The notes: generated by a model from the letters alone, not told the origin. Shown: positions 20,945-34,800, counted from the first letter of the stretch. The stretch: 64,000 nt of DNA from Isoetes taiwanensis (GCA_021234155.1 JAJEKV010000041.1:3956829-4020828), one strand, 5' to 3'. Program-made: numbers and translations.

Positions 20945-22143
20945 GATTCGAATTTTCCAAAAGCAAGTACTCCGGAGAGAGTGAACAAATTCTGCAACAT
21001 CGTCGTGGGCCATGGCTGCTCAAAATCTAGATATCCAGCACCTATATTGTTCCACACTACAAAAAATAGACCAAGCAAAAAGTTAGATCTAAAGGTCAAG
21101 GTTGTTGCAAGAAATATCGGCTAAAAAAAGTATGAATCGAAGAAAGGTTGAAATAATGTCAAAAGAGCTCAGATAGATTTCTAACTGCGAAGAACGGATA
21201 TATAGCAAATATGCACATTTGTAATGGCTAGAGCAGTGTTAAGCACAAGGAGGCGCTGGATCATGGAAAACATTCAACAAAAGCAAGATAGAATTTCATC
21301 CGGAGTTAACCTCATACAGAATACATGAGTTTTTCTCTTGAAACAATAAAGGAATAAACAACGGTAGAGAAATGGTAAGATATTTGCCTGATGCGCTTGC
21401 CGGTTCTACAAAGTTGTAAGCTCCATTGACTGCACAGAGAAGAACTCCTGCATAACAAAAAAAAAGGGAGGTCTAAATGATAAAGCAAGTATATACTTGC
21501 CAAGTCTTCTAACTAAGGTCAGATTTGCAGACCAAGCCGGCAACAACCTCAGCTATCCCAACATCTTTCTCTTAGCTGGATACGAAGATAGTTCGGCTTA
21601 ACTGGCAAGCTGAACAATTGCTGCCAACAAAGATGTTATTCTGAGTGCTTAGCTTAACAACCTCCAAACAATAATAACTTTATTGACATTCTGTGCAACA
21701 TTCACTGCTAATGATTTGAATGACAAACCTTTGAGATATTCTTTCCAAGGTAATCCTTTTCACCATCTCTCAATTCAAGTGCTTTGTGTATATCTGATTA
21801 ATGGAGAATACATAGGGAATGTACTATATTGCAATTTCAATCATGATGAGCCGAAAAAAGCTAGAAAAAAGCAACAATCTACTTCCCATTCAAAAAGCAA
21901 GAATGAGACTCATAACCTACCGGTAGAAGCACTGTCGGGTACAACATCTCTGTAAATGCTTCCATCTGAAAGTGTCAAATTGACCTGAAATAGCAGAAAA
22001 GCACAGTGAATTAATACACATGCATAAACCATTTCAAACGCAATTCAATCTCCATATTTTATAACATACCTTGATGACATAAGATGGCAGGACTCCCAAC
22101 GCCGATAATAATTTGTATTGAAGTAAGCTTGCATTCAACATAC
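20945..22143 (-). other. Possible multi-exon gene or gene remnant, product unknown
   Basis: On the minus strand, exon-like pieces follow one another with matching phases. They are 22143-22070 (MLNASLLQYKLLSALGVLPS...), 21984-21921 (VNLTLSDGSIYRDVVPDSAS), a piece near 21450-21390 (GVLLCAVNGAYNFVEPASAS) and one ending near 20940 (VWNNIGAGYLDFEQPWP, then LFTLSGVLAFGKFESLLK). Borders are good GT-AG, except that the third donor seems to be GC. The product looks partly hydrophobic. I do not recognise the family. First and last exons were not found, so it may be a fragment. Confidence 0.4.
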
Positions 22144-22159
22144 CTGCAACCTGGGCCTA

Positions 22160-25100
22160 CTCTAGATACGCATGATTGCTCTGTTTCTGAATCATTATGG
22201 GTTGCCTTAGCTAGCCTTATAACATCAAATATGTCTCGACTTGCAAAATGCAAACCTACCGGTACCATTCTTCTGGTACCATTCTTCTGCTAGCTTCAAA
22301 AAACATAGGTTGACCATGAGCTCTGTGCACAATCCAGAAAGCTGATAACGGACGTCGACACAACCAAGTTATAGGGGCTGATCAGGACTCCTGTGACATA
22401 CAAAACAACAGCATTGGCAGAGTCTAACCCAAACAGATAGTAAAAATTAAAGCTTATTCTTGAACTGGAAGGATGCTACCATGACCAAGATCATTTCCTT
22501 GCCAATAAATAATCAAAAGAAACAGATTTTTGTGCCTTACCAATAGAAGCAAATAAAAACCGCAGCATCTCCTATCCAGCAATCCTAAAATCTAAAAGTA
22601 AAGCCTTAACTTGCATTTCCCCTTGTTAATTTTGCCAAACCCTTGCAAACAGAGCATTGAAGGATTTTCTGGGGAAAAAGCGATTGAACTAAATACCTCA
22701 AGCATACCATATCTGAAAAAGACAGAGCATCTTCTCTATAGGATCAACTGTAGGATCAACCGACAATGTGTGAGCCCTAGATGTTCATGGAATCCTGCCT
22801 TTGCGGGGCTCATATTGAAGGCAGAGGAGCCATTTATTGAAGGCAGAGGAGCCATTTGTAAGGGGCCAGAGTAATGCACATTGTTGCAAAAATTGCAATA
22901 GGGTTTTAAATCTAGGAATCCCCTGCCATATCCAATATCCAGTGTAACGACACCTGTGTCGTCTCCTTCACAAAGTTCGATGCAGGGCACAACAAAGGAA
23001 GAGCACAAGCCCGATGCAAGAAGAAGTTATTCCTTTGACCCTTTCCATTTCCGTATCCAATTTTTTTCGGATTTTCTAATTTCCCTGGCCTTAGATTTGA
23101 GAAATCAGAGATCCGATGGTGCAAAATAAGCCACACCAGATTTTGATGACATGGAAATTACACGTGGATAGGCTAGAATTTGAGGAAAGGCTGTAGGCCC
23201 GGTAGGGCTGGTGTGCTAAAGAAAAGATAATGCTAATGCTAATGCTAATTTTGTGCTGATAAAGAATATATTTAATCTACTTACTTAAAATATTTTTGTG
23301 GGGATGTGTAGCAGTCAGTAGAACCGGTAACACCCTATTTACCAGCCCAAAGCGAAATTTTGGGGCCGGAGCTTTTATTTTTCGGGCAAGTTTTTTTTTT
23401 TCCCATTGTAGGGTTTGAGCCGGTGCTAGGAGCAGTATTATAACGCCTTATCTGATTATCCTTGTACATTTAAGAAATGCAGAGGCAGTGGAGAGCCGAT
23501 TTTTCTCCTGGGTAAGGAAGATCCAGTTTATTTGCTCAAAGTTCTTCTCCTTCGATTTCCTCTAGAGCTCGAAAATGGAGGAAGCCAATAAAAATCGGAG
23601 GCCTCTGGTAGCAGTAGTAGGTTAGATTAAACAAGCGGTTCAGCTTTGCAGTATTTATAGAATTTAAACTTGGTTTCTGGTACGTCGGTAAAGATCTGCA
23701 TTCTTTATATCACGTTTGCAGATTGCACGTTGCGCTATGGCACAGATGCTTTGCAACTTGGATCCCTTCGGCGTCTAGGATATTAACAGAAAAATACAGC
23801 AATATGGATTTCTTCCTTCTTATGGTAGTTCTATTTTAGAAATTACAAGGTCAGACAATATTTTTGCTATCTTTCGCTTCCGTTTGTGATCGTTCTTATT
23901 TTCTACATTTCTTATCAGAATGTTACCAGCATTCTTTGTTGCGAGTTGAAGCCAATTGTTGATGGAGGGAGTATTAGCTAAACTAACCCAGAATCTAGAA
24001 ATCTTTACAGCTTCTCTACTTTTCTTGGTTATGGGAAGTCATTTAATTTTATAAATCAATCCCGAAACAAATTTATAGAGATATGTCTTAGCTTACTCTT
24101 AGTTGTTTTCCACGATTAATCTGCTATAGATTTATATAGTCAATAATTTAAGGATTTGAAGCTCATAGAGTCAAGGCTATCAAATGAGGGAACCGTAGCA
24201 TAAAATTGTTGTTGTGCTATATATAGAGATATAAAATTATTGTTATACTATATGGAGAGATACAAAAATATGCAAAGAAAAATTACCTACATCTTAGAGC
24301 AAGCTACAGTTTGGATCAGTTTCCCCTAAGAAATGCGACCCAATTTATCTTAGGCAAGTCCCATTTTTCTGAGGTATAATTTAAACCTATATTTAAATGT
24401 TCTTTTTTTTGACAGGCTGCTTCATATCTCCAATATCTGGTAAGTTGTTATTTGCAAGTTTTATTCCATATTCTTTGCTGCTGCAAGTTTTAGTTTGCAA
24501 GTTTAATTCCATGTTCTTTCTTACTGCAAGGTTTAGTTTTAAATGGTGAGAAAAGAGATGCAAGTCATAAGCAGTGCAGTGCAAGCAAATTTATCAATGT
24601 AGTGCAAATGATTAGAATAACAGCTTTAAGGTGCTGCTGAATATGTAATGGTAACAATGGAGCATTGCTTTAATTGCAGACTGAACATCCCTATCATGTG
24701 CACTTGATGTAAGGAAACTATGAAGCGGCCGTTTAGTGCAATGTTTGGGTACCTAACATTTTCTTTATGATTTTCTATCTTCTTTTATTCCCTTCACTAA
24801 TTGTTTTCTCCCTATCCATAGCATTTAGCTACAACACATCTGTTTCTTCCCGAATAGGTATAACTCTGCTACAACTGATCTGGTTTTGCGACAATAGATC
24901 TATTTCTTTCCAATCTGGAAAGGTTTTTTTTTTTTCAGTCGTATACATCTATCGGAATGGTACATTGGTGCTTTGGTTTTAGATATCTTTTTGAAATGGG
25001 TTTCATGTTGGAATACGCAATAGAAAAGCCATCGCTTGCATCCCCCTACGTTGTTCTGCGTGAATTTCACCAGCTACATGGGCAACATCATTCATAGGCA

Positions 25101-25880
25101 GCTCTTAAGCATCCAACCCATTGTGATGCTATGTTTGCTGATGTTCTCTTTATGTAATCCTTTGCACCTCATCAAAGTATTTCAATGCTTCATCATGCAT
25201 ATATTTGATCTGCGTCATGTGATCCAAGACATAATATCATGAACTAGGAGCTCATCTAAAACTTGCCTTGCCTTGCCTCCTTAACAGAGCTACATTTAGC
25301 AAGCACCATGTACTTTTTTATAGCTTGCATGCCAATACTGAAGTGCTAGAAATTATAGTAGTTGCCTATAGATTTGATCTGACCTTTTCGCACCTTAAAA
25401 TATTGCCAACTATATTGTGCAAAGTACTTAAAAAAAGGACCGAAAGGCTAGTTTGTGACTGATATAGAGATTGAAATTTTCATATTATGTTTATGCAAGA
25501 ATTGATGGTCGCCATGTTAAGAACATATGCTACATAATGCTGTAACATGTAAATATTCAACAACCTGTTGCAGAAGAAGTGAACATTTTTTATTGAGCTT
25601 TCCATATAGCTGGGTTAACCATCTATGTTGCAAGTATATTGCTACAGTTTGTTGTTAGCCAAACGGACATAATCAAAGAGTTGACACATGAAGTAGGTAC
25701 TGCTTGCATTTTTCAACATCATGGCATGTTGAACAACTAGCTCATGAAGCCAATTCCATGGAATTGGATTTCTAATTGCTATTAGTTTATTTTTGTTCAC
25801 AAAGTAACTCATTCAATATAACATATGTTATGATATAAACTGTTGCATGGGCTCATCCCAAACAAACACCATCAAATGCA
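22160..25880. other. No confident gene
   Basis: AT-rich sequence. On the minus strand 22700-23136 has open frames that could be a 5' exon of the gene below 22.1 kb, with a small direct duplication of AATGGCTCCTCTGCCTTCAAT inside. At 24430-24540 a ~55-bp unit with TTTGCAAGTTTAATTCCAT is doubled. Nothing else is recognised. Confidence 0.4.
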
Positions 25881-25888
25881 CATAACAC

Positions 25889-26405
25889 ATAAGATAACTA
25901 ACACATAAGTACTATTATAATATTAATTAACATAAATTAACACAAACTATTACATCTAACAATTTTAAATTAAAATCCCCCTTAAACCCCCTTTGGTTTG
26001 GGTGCATATTCACACGGGGGGTTACTCCGGGCAACGAGAGCTGTCGGATGGGCATATTTGCCCTTTATTCCAAGATCTGGACCGTACATAGCGATCCTCG
26101 TTTGTGGGGTATGCATGTACAAGTTTTTGTATACTGTATATTAAGGTTTGCAAAATACTATAAGGTTTGAGAGAATGTACTTAATGGTGTTAATTTTGTA
26201 CATGTATTGTAAATATATTTTTGGGGCTCTCGCTGCCCTACGTAACCCCCCGTGTGAATATGCACCCAAACCAAAGGGGGTTTAAGGGGGATTTTAATTT
26301 AAAATTGTTAGATGTAATAGTTTGTGTTAATTTATGTTAATTAATATTATAATAGTACTTATGTGTTAGTTATCTTAAAAAAAATTTTGGGCCCTTCGGG
26401 CCCTA
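25889..26405 (+). mobile_element. Fold-back element, isomer I, with tail hairpin
   Basis: Near-perfect inverted repeats lie at 25889-26024 and 26242-26376 (about 135 bp) and contain CCCCCTTTGGTTTGGGTGCA. The core begins TTACTCCGGGCAACGAGAGC and ends GGGCTCTCGCTGCCCTACG. After the right repeat come an A run and a hairpin (TTTTGGGCCC-TTCG-GGCCCTAA, 26384-26405). No frame in the core looks coding. It belongs with copies at 31411-31803 and 50047-50470. Confidence 0.8.
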
Positions 26406-26589
26406 ACAAAAACAAACATTATGTGCAGTTAGTTACACGTTGACCAAATTGTTAAAGAATACAATTTTGCATATATAAAACACAAGTATTTAGATAACAC
26501 CATTCTTATTCTCGTCCTTGCCAAACTTCAAATTTACTAGTTACTCTCTTTGCCAAACTTCCACCCCTTACTCCAAAACAAGGATGCCA

Positions 26590-26672
26590 GTTTATGTTAA
26601 TAATGTTAATGGTAGTTGTGTGTTGATTATTATATTAAAAAAAAAAAAATTTGGCCCTTTGGGCCCTAACTA
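26590..26672 (+). repeat. Solo tail of the fold-back family
   Basis: GTTAATGGTAGTTGTGTGTT, an A run and TTTGGCCCTTTGGGCCCTAA match the end of the element at 31725-31803. The inverted-repeat part is missing. Confidence 0.6.
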
Positions 26673-27838
26673 AAACAAACATAGGTAAACTTTATGGGTC
26701 TAAACATTAATTACTAAAAAACACAATAACATCAAAAAGACAAACAAATTATTTCCATTACATGCCAAGAGCCGCCCAAATATACGCAAACACACTGTTA
26801 TAAAATGGGCAACAACACCAATAACATCATAAGGTTTACTGAAGGGGGCCATGGCGCCCAATATAAAGCCAGTACTACTAGTTCAAGAGAATCAACTGTC
26901 AAAATAGTTTAAAATACCCCCTTCTATTGTAAACTGTACATTGTCATGCATATGCTAGTGCATATGATAACATGTGCTGGTATCAATGCAAGCACATAAT
27001 CTGTAACATCTGGTGCAAGATGTCCAACAAATATGGAATGATCTGGACCGAAATCACCACGGAATAGTACAGTTGCAAATACCTCTTAACCGATTTTACA
27101 ATGTCAGAAATTTCATGATGAGCATACCTCAATTCATCTCGATTCTTTAACCTCAATTTTGGCATCTATGCCCATAACAATTTATCCATGTATATTACCT
27201 TTTAAGGGGTCTGAGATATATTACCTTTTAAGGGGTCTGAGACGCAGCCAATATGCCAACCTGCCAATGTGGCCTCAAATTCTTGTTGCCAGATGTCAAG
27301 TAAAATGAGTAGAGTGTTGAAAGTAAAAAAAAGGTTCTTGAGCTTGTACAAGTTCAGAAATGTGTGCACTTCATCGCAATGCCATCAACAACAAAGAAAT
27401 CATCACATTCCAGCTACAACAAGATATAGAGATATGCTAAAACCTTTACAAGGCAAGTTTAAAAAGGATCAACATACCAAGGCACATTTTTTCGCCCTTG
27501 CAAACTGCCTGCATGCTGCTGTCCATGTTAAATTCCTGTGCATGTTAGATTCATGCTTCAATGCTTTTGCAACAATACTCTTTGATGGAGCAAGCAACAA
27601 CTCTGCACATGTCTGTATGAAATTGATCAACTAACAGCAAAACGTCCTTCTTCTGAATGGTACAATTGATAGGAACAATCAGTATAATGAATTGATTATC
27701 AAATACCACAGGAACCTAAAACCTTCAAAGATCACAAAACCATCTTACACGAATTTGCAGACCACCCGCATGCAGTACATCCTTTCAAGGTCCAATTAAC
27801 ACTGACAAACTCCATGGCCCAGAACCGTTATGCATTAA

Positions 27839-28373
27839 GCCTTCATCTTGGGCTGCACTAAAAAGACCCGCCGATTCGTAATGAATGCGGGAAAGCATTA
27901 ACATGTTCCCCGAAGAAATTATTGCAGTTTTAGATCTGCATCTCCAATGCTACCCATCCAGAGCTGCGTAGTCTCTCAGCAATCAATGCTCTAAAGATGA
28001 GAGCATTTGGGCATAATACGTTGCCATTCATCAACTCAGGACCGACAGTGAACCAAAATGAACAATTTCGATATAGAATGCCACCTAACCAAAGCCGCCA
28101 TCAAAGCCTTCATCTTGGGCTGCACTAAAAAGACCCGCCAGTTCAGAATGAATCTGGGAAAGCATTAACATGTTCCTGGAAGAAATTATTGCAGTTTTAG
28201 ATCTGCATCTCCAATGCTACCCATCCAGAGCTGCGTAGTCTCTCAGCAATCAATGCTCTAAAGATGAGAGCATTTGGGCATAATACGTTGCCATTCATCA
28301 ACTCAGGACCGGCAGTGAACCAAAATGAACAATTTCGATATAGAATGCCACCTAACCAAAGCCGCCATCAAAT
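27839..28373. repeat. 267-bp tandem duplication
   Basis: The unit starting GCCTTCATCTTGGGCTGC occurs at 27839 and again at 28106. The two copies differ by only a handful of bases, so the duplication is recent or homogenised. Open frames inside are not convincing. Confidence 0.9.
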
Positions 28374-28614
28374 CCATCCTGGCTGCCTTGGACATTGCCC
28401 CTTTTCCGTTCTCTGTAATTTTCTCCCCAAACCTTTGCTTCTGCAAATGATGCGCGCCACAGCCCTAGAAAAACCCTAGAGAAAACCTATTCCAAAACCA
28501 CAAACCTAATATTAACCTAATATTTGAAACCTAAACTAAAAAAACATGCAAACAATAAAAGCCCCACAACCACACGATTTTCCCTCTTCTTTAAAATCAA
28601 TGGCTAACAAATGG

Positions 28615-28732
28615 GTGCACTCTAGAAATACCGTTTAGTACGTCCACGTGAATACGCCCGTGAAATCATATGAAAACCATGCCAAAAAGCGTATAAAATC
28701 ACAGAAAAAACCCCCTGTTATAATGCTAGATA
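28615..28732 (+). repeat. Dispersed ~120-bp repeat, copy 2
   Basis: Contains GTGCACTCTAGAAATAC, AATCATATGAAAACCATGCC, AAAAAGCGTATAAAATCACA and CCCCCTGTTATAATGCTAG. It is the same family as 11566-11694 in the opposite orientation. Confidence 0.65.
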
Positions 28733-30354
28733 TTATAACATTTGGACAATGTTAGGGTGCCCTGGAGTACCCTGATGTTGTAAGAAGTTGAGAACATTGT
28801 TGATGTTGAATAATGTGCATCATCCCATAATTTTTTTCTTGCCGCTTATATCCAAGATGCCTCCTCAAAGTAGTTGAAGAAGCAATAAGCAGCTCCAGCA
28901 ATATCAATTTTTTCGTGCTTCTTTGCAAACTAAGGGGCTGCCACAACATCAACATATTTTAGAACTGCAAAAGCATGACAACTAGTTGTGGCCATTCAGA
29001 GACACTATTCAACATCATTCAACGAATGACTGAGCACCCCAAAGCATATTATGGCCCAATTTAATGTGCAAATGTTCTTTCAACTTTTTTCTTCTCGATA
29101 TTGATTCATATTACATGCAAGATGTTTTCATTCTGCTTGCAAGGTTTTTGTAATTACCATGTTTCTATTTTGCATATAAAATTTTCCTTTCTCTTTAACT
29201 TTTGAGTGTCTGGCGCATGTGCAAATCTGTAAAACTGATTTACTACAACAATAGCAATACCTGTGCCATTTAGACGCAATAAGTATTGCTGCAAAAATGG
29301 CAATGCATATATACGTATTGGTTGTTCTTCTTAATCAAGGTTGTGGGCCAGTAAATGTAATTCAACGGTCAAGAAAACCAGGTAATGTAATTTTTTCTAT
29401 TTTATAATCTAATGTTTAGACTGGAAATACATAACCTTCATTCCATTGTTCATTGCATTTGGTAGGAATAGAAAGGCAATGCATGGCACCCAAATTATTA
29501 TTCTATCCATATTGTGGCTTCAGGTTTGAATAGGAAAGGTATCGATTCTTCTATTCTGAAGGGATCTTGAAGATTATTGAGTTGGCTCCTTGCAAAATCG
29601 TGTTGTGCTGGTAGTGGGCTTGCAATGAAGCTTTTGTTTTTCCCTTTTTTCTTACATGTATTGTGCATCACTTGCAAGAGCAATTGCTTATGATGATTCC
29701 CTCCAGGTGAAGCTACACTCTGTACACACTGGCACTATTTCATAATTCTGAGAGCTCAGGCTCATTTATCATTGTTATGTTTTCTGTCAAAACCCCAAAT
29801 GTCGGAAGGCAAAGTCTAAATTATAGCACTGTAATTACAATATTACTCAACAGTCTGCACATCCAAGGTGAATACTTTTGTTGATAAAATTAAATCAATG
29901 TGCTTTTTTACCATTTAGAATGTACATTCTTTTTTGCATATGTACAATGGTGTGATTGTCTTCTTATGTGCTTAAATTGCATTAGAAACCATTTTTCTTC
30001 AATTTTTTGCAGGTATAACATGCGAAGTTCCAGTTGAGGACAGGTCTGTCCAGGCTGCTAGTTGTGAAAGCATCAGCCATTGGCTTCCTTTTTATAAAAG
30101 GGACGTGCATCCCAACAAGCATTCTCAAGTTTCCGCCAACAGAACCAATTATTTCTGGTTTATGCTATGCCTGTTTCTTTATTGTTGATGCAATGGCCTT
30201 GCATTTGAGGTGGGCGCATTAAATTTATGAAATAATGTGCTTGGAAGGATATTTTACCATTTTATGTAAGGTTTCATGATGCCGAGGTTCAACAGTATGG
30301 CAAATCATTGGTTTCTATTTTGCCACATGCCATGGCTTCTATTTTGCCACATGC

Positions 30355-31410
30355 CATGGCTTCTATACACAGGATTTGCTTTGTGGCTTTATACATGCAC
30401 TGAGCAGACACGGTAATGATCAGGTTTGGACTATTGTGGACTGTCTGAGTAAGTATGCAATCTTTATTCCTTGCAAAAAGACATTAAAAGCTCATGATGC
30501 TGCACGATTATTTTTGAAAGAAGTATCTAAGAACCATGGATTGCCGGAAGTAATAATTTCTGACAGAGATTCAAAGTTTTGCAGCAAGTTTTGGAGAGCA
30601 TTGTTTACAAATCTAGGTACAAGGATGCATTTTTCCACAGCTTTCCATTCTCAGACTGATGGGCAGACGGAAGTTACTCACAGAACTCTCCTAAGCATGT
30701 TACACAGTTTTGTGCATGAGCAGGTTTCTGATTGGGAGAGGTATTTGCCAGTGCTTCAGTTTGCTTATGACATGGCCATCCACTCAGCCACAGGTTTATC
30801 ACCTTTTTATGTTATACAAGGATGTTTACCTCCAAATCCTGTTATTAAAGTGGCAGAAGGTGTGATAGAGGAAGATCGAGTTGCTAAAGATATGGATGTT
30901 GTTTTGGAATCCACCAGAGCAGCACTCATTGTTGCACATAAAAGGTACACTCGTTAAGCGAACAGGAAACACAGATAAGTTTCATATCAGGTGGATGATT
31001 GGGTACTCATTAGAATCATTAAGGAAAGATGTACTCCTTCCGAACAGAAAAAGCACAAGCTTCTCACTAGGTTTTACGGACCTTTTAGAATCACTGAAAA
31101 GATAAATGATAATGTTTACAGGCTAGAATTACCCGATACCTAGAAAATGCATAATTCTTTTTAATGTGGAATATCTCAGACCATTTAAAGGAGTTAATCC
31201 ACAATTAGTGCCGCAAGCAACAGAACCAGTGTTATGGATGATAATACACTGTATCAACCTGAGATGATTATGAGGCATACGGGTCGTGGTACTAATCGCA
31301 TATATTTGGTAAAGTATAAGAAGGTGCCATTGTACCAAAGCAGAATGGAAATCAGAGGATTATTTCGAGCATTACTTACCTTTGTTGGAAGCTTATAGGG
31401 AAGTCTATCT
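30355..31410 (+). pseudogene. Ty3-type retrotransposon integrase and chromodomain, broken
   Basis: A 193-codon frame (30376-30957) carries the integrase core of a Ty3-type element. The catalytic Asp is in WTIVDCLSKY, the second Asp in VIISDRDSKF and the Glu in DGQTEVTHRT. A frameshift then moves to the C-terminal region (HKLLTRFYGPFRI). A stop follows at LELPDT, and then come NVEYLRPFKG and chromodomain-like sequence (NRIYLVKYKKVP; EDYFEHYLPLLEAYREVYL near 31350-31410). Reverse transcriptase and LTRs are not seen. The reading ends exactly where the fold-back element begins, which suggests insertion or deletion at that point. Confidence 0.85.
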
Positions 31411-31803
31411 GCATATTCACACGGGGGGTTACTCCGGGCAACGAGAGCTGTCGGATGGGCATATTTGCCCTTTATTCCAAGATCTGGACCGTACATAGCG
31501 ATCCTCGTTTGTGGGGTATGCATGTACAAGTTTTTCTATACTGTATATTAAGGTTTGTAAAATACTATAAGATTTGAGAGAATGTACCTAATGGTGTTAA
31601 TTTTGTACATGTATTGTAAATATATTTTTGAGGCTCTCGCTGCCCTACGTAATCCCCGTGTGAATATGCACCCAAACCAAAGGGGGTTTAAGGGGGATTT
31701 TAATTTAAATGTGTTAAATGCAATGGTTTGTGTTAATAATATTAATGGTAGTTGTGTGTTGATTGTTATATTAAAAAAAAAATTTGGGCCCTCCGGGCCC
31801 TAA
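31411..31803 (+). mobile_element. Fold-back element, isomer I, left end truncated
   Basis: Starts within the left inverted repeat (GCATATTCACACGGGGGG) and has the same core orientation as the 25.9-kb copy. The right repeat is complete, and the tail is an A run with TTTGGGCCC-TCCG-GGCCCTAA. It abuts the Ty3 chromodomain remnant. Confidence 0.75.
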
Positions 31804-34800
31804 CTAAAGCAAACATAGATAAACTTTATGGGTCGGTTAGTCCGTTTTATGGGCCGTTTAGGCTGCGGTTTCAAGCCATGGATGGTTATGGATGTGAATG
31901 ATTCTTTCCACCGCCCCGCCCCCCCTCCACCTCCTCCTCTACTACCATCACCTCCTCCAAAGCTTTTTACCGACTTCACAGTAAACATGCAAAGGGTTAA
32001 AACGTAGTAACATGTGATATCGTTAACAACATTCCAGGGACAACAAAGTACTTCCAAACGGCCTAACGGGTGCACATATTTTTTTCTACAAAGACTAAGC
32101 GGAGAAGTCGCCGTCTGAGATTGCATCTGGACACATGGTTCCTAACCGTTCCTATATCTAGCATAATAACACCAATACAATAACTTTCTTTCGATAATGA
32201 ATGATTGTCCAAAATGTTGTCATTTGAAAATGCCGTAGTGGCGCCATAACAAATTATTCTCCGAAGCAACCTCCAATCGTAACATATGATTTTCAACAAA
32301 GCATGGCAACCCCCAGTGATTCCATCACAATAGCTTAATCCCAATATTTATACAATTGTCAAAAATGCCCTGTTGTCATTGTGGATCATATTGATTCCCA
32401 TATAGAAACGCAAGCTTTTCCCGTGATCCAATAGTTGACATAATAAATTTTCCATTCAAACAAAACATGAACTTAATATTGGATAATAAACATCATAAAA
32501 AACAGAGCAACAATATTGTTCGTACATAGCAATTGACTACTATTGAATCAGGTTGTGCAGTGTAACAATTGGAACTGCATATTATGAAAAAAGACAAAGA
32601 AAAATACAAAGCTTGTCGATTGCATTTGAACTATCCAATTGGCTTATTCCAATTGTCCTACCACTATGCAACATCTTTTATACCATGTGCTCCACCTAGT
32701 TAAGAATACCACAAATACGGCTTCTAAAGCTTTCTCATCTTGAAAATTCAAGTAGCTCCAATGCACCAGAGCTGTTAAAGATAATAAAAGAGCTTTGTTA
32801 TTTTAATACTCAAACTCAATAGTATAGCACTTCATAATTATGAAAATCTCTCATGATTATCTCTCATGAATATAGTTCACATTAAACAATCATGATCCTC
32901 CATACCTTTGGATGCATGTACGGCCCATTCTGAACACGCTAAACAAAAAGCTCCCTTTTTCAAGTTTTGGCAAGCAAGCTTGCCACAAATGACTCTTTGA
33001 TTCTTTGATGTACGTTTTTGTAGATGGAGACGGATGCTAAATTTTTCAGCTTAACGGATTCTGACACCGACACTTGACATCAATCTGGACCTTTGTGATC
33101 TGCACATATGGCAAACAGGTGTAATGCAACAACTACAGAACGATTTTAAGAGATTCAAAAGCCAATCTTCAGAAACAGAGGAAGCAAAAATCTGCAGTTT
33201 GCTTCCATGCTTGCGATCCTCTTGCAAAAATACAAACACGGCTTCCACGCAGAAGCCTCGGACTTGCCGACCCGCCATAGTCCCAGTTTAGTGCCTGAAC
33301 CCTAGTCTTGTTCAGAAACGCAAAGGTCTCTGGATAAAAATGGTCATTCGGAAATGCCTCCCGGACTCAGCCCATGGTGTTGAATCCCCTTTGCCTGCAA
33401 TCATGGAGAATATCCTCCTCCGTTTTCTCCATGGACAACCCAAACAACCTCAACAACGAATTGGCAGCTTCAATATCTCAGGTGAATCAGCCAGCAATCA
33501 GAATCGGCAACAGCTTGTGAAGATCTTGAAACCCTAGCAAAAGGGTTTGATGTTTGCATGCCTTTTCGGCCCCTTAGAAAAAATAAATTAATACAAAAAT
33601 TAGACTCTGGTCCAGTCTGTGCAAATTACAACTGTACGATTCTGCCTCTTATAAAAAATTAATGGCCAAGAAACAATGAACTCTAGAAATACTATTTAGT
33701 ACACATAGATGAATACGGCCACCAAATCATAGGAAAACCTTAGCAAAAAGTGTATAAAAACGCAAAACAAACCCCCTGTTATTTTGCTACATATTTATTT
33801 CTGGTCGTCTACTTTTGCCAACTGAGGACAGTTGATTCTTTACCCCAGTTGGCTGTTACGAATACATTCTAAAAGTTAGAATGTTATGATAAAGTCCAGA
33901 CTTATATACAACCATGGCATTAGAATTAGCTATTCATTGTCATGCCAATCATAGTGCACCATCAAATATAGAATTAGCTACTCTCTTATTGGTTATCTAT
34001 GATTGGAGGAGATTAAGGAATAGATGATGCTAATCTTAGTCTGGTGTATTGCAGGAGCCAGAGCCAATAATAATGGATGAGCGGACGAGAATAGATCCTT
34101 GGTGATCTATAAGGACATGTTGTGGGAACAATGATTATCATTGGTGGTCGCATAAAGTTTGGCTCTGTGACGGAGTCTTGGAGGAACTAGCGGCGGAGTC
34201 TTGGAGGCAGTTTAGTTCAAGATTGCTAGGTTATTTTACAATCAAAGTAGCTGTGCTTAAGGTTTTCCAATTATGCAAGCTAATAGCTTTCTTTATGATA
34301 TATTAGAAACCTACAAAGCTTCATCATACAATAGCACATTTTATGCAGACATCCCTCAAGTTTTAAAACTCTTTGCTACACTTGAAATCAATGAGCTTGG
34401 TTGCAAATGTGGCAACAACTGTAAGTTATAACCGGACGATGACAATGTGCATAATATCAAGGTCATGCAGTTGGATGTGATAGAAAGCATATGTTGGACT
34501 TCCATACGCGTAGCATATGTGCAAAATGAACAGTATAACAATGTACCTTCTCTCGGTACATGCGCAAATTAATGCATGGGGGTAAACGAGTTATGTTCTA
34601 TCCATATGCTTTTCTCCAAGTTCACTTTTCACGTCCAAAACTGGGATCCTTTTTTACTTAGACAAAACCTCCTTTGCATCAAGTTGGACAAAAGAAATGT
34701 TCGCGGCGGCCTCGGTTGCCGCGATAAATTTCTTGTAGTAGATAAAGAAGATCAGCTTGAATTCACAACATCACAACATCGTCACCACTGTTGAACAAGG

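Larger units (their letters stand above)
26700..30354. other. No confident gene
   Basis: Non-coding, AT-rich. It holds a doubled 27-bp unit (ATTACCTTTTAAGGGGTCTG) near 27190-27245, the 267-bp tandem duplication, a dispersed repeat copy, and a tripled ~27-bp unit (TTCTATTTTGCCACATGCCA) at 30308-30364 just before the integrase remnant. Confidence 0.4.

Noticed and set aside
33051-33540. A minus-strand gene start
   Set aside because: Open frames exist on both strands, but no conserved motif, splice chain or neighbouring exon supports a gene.
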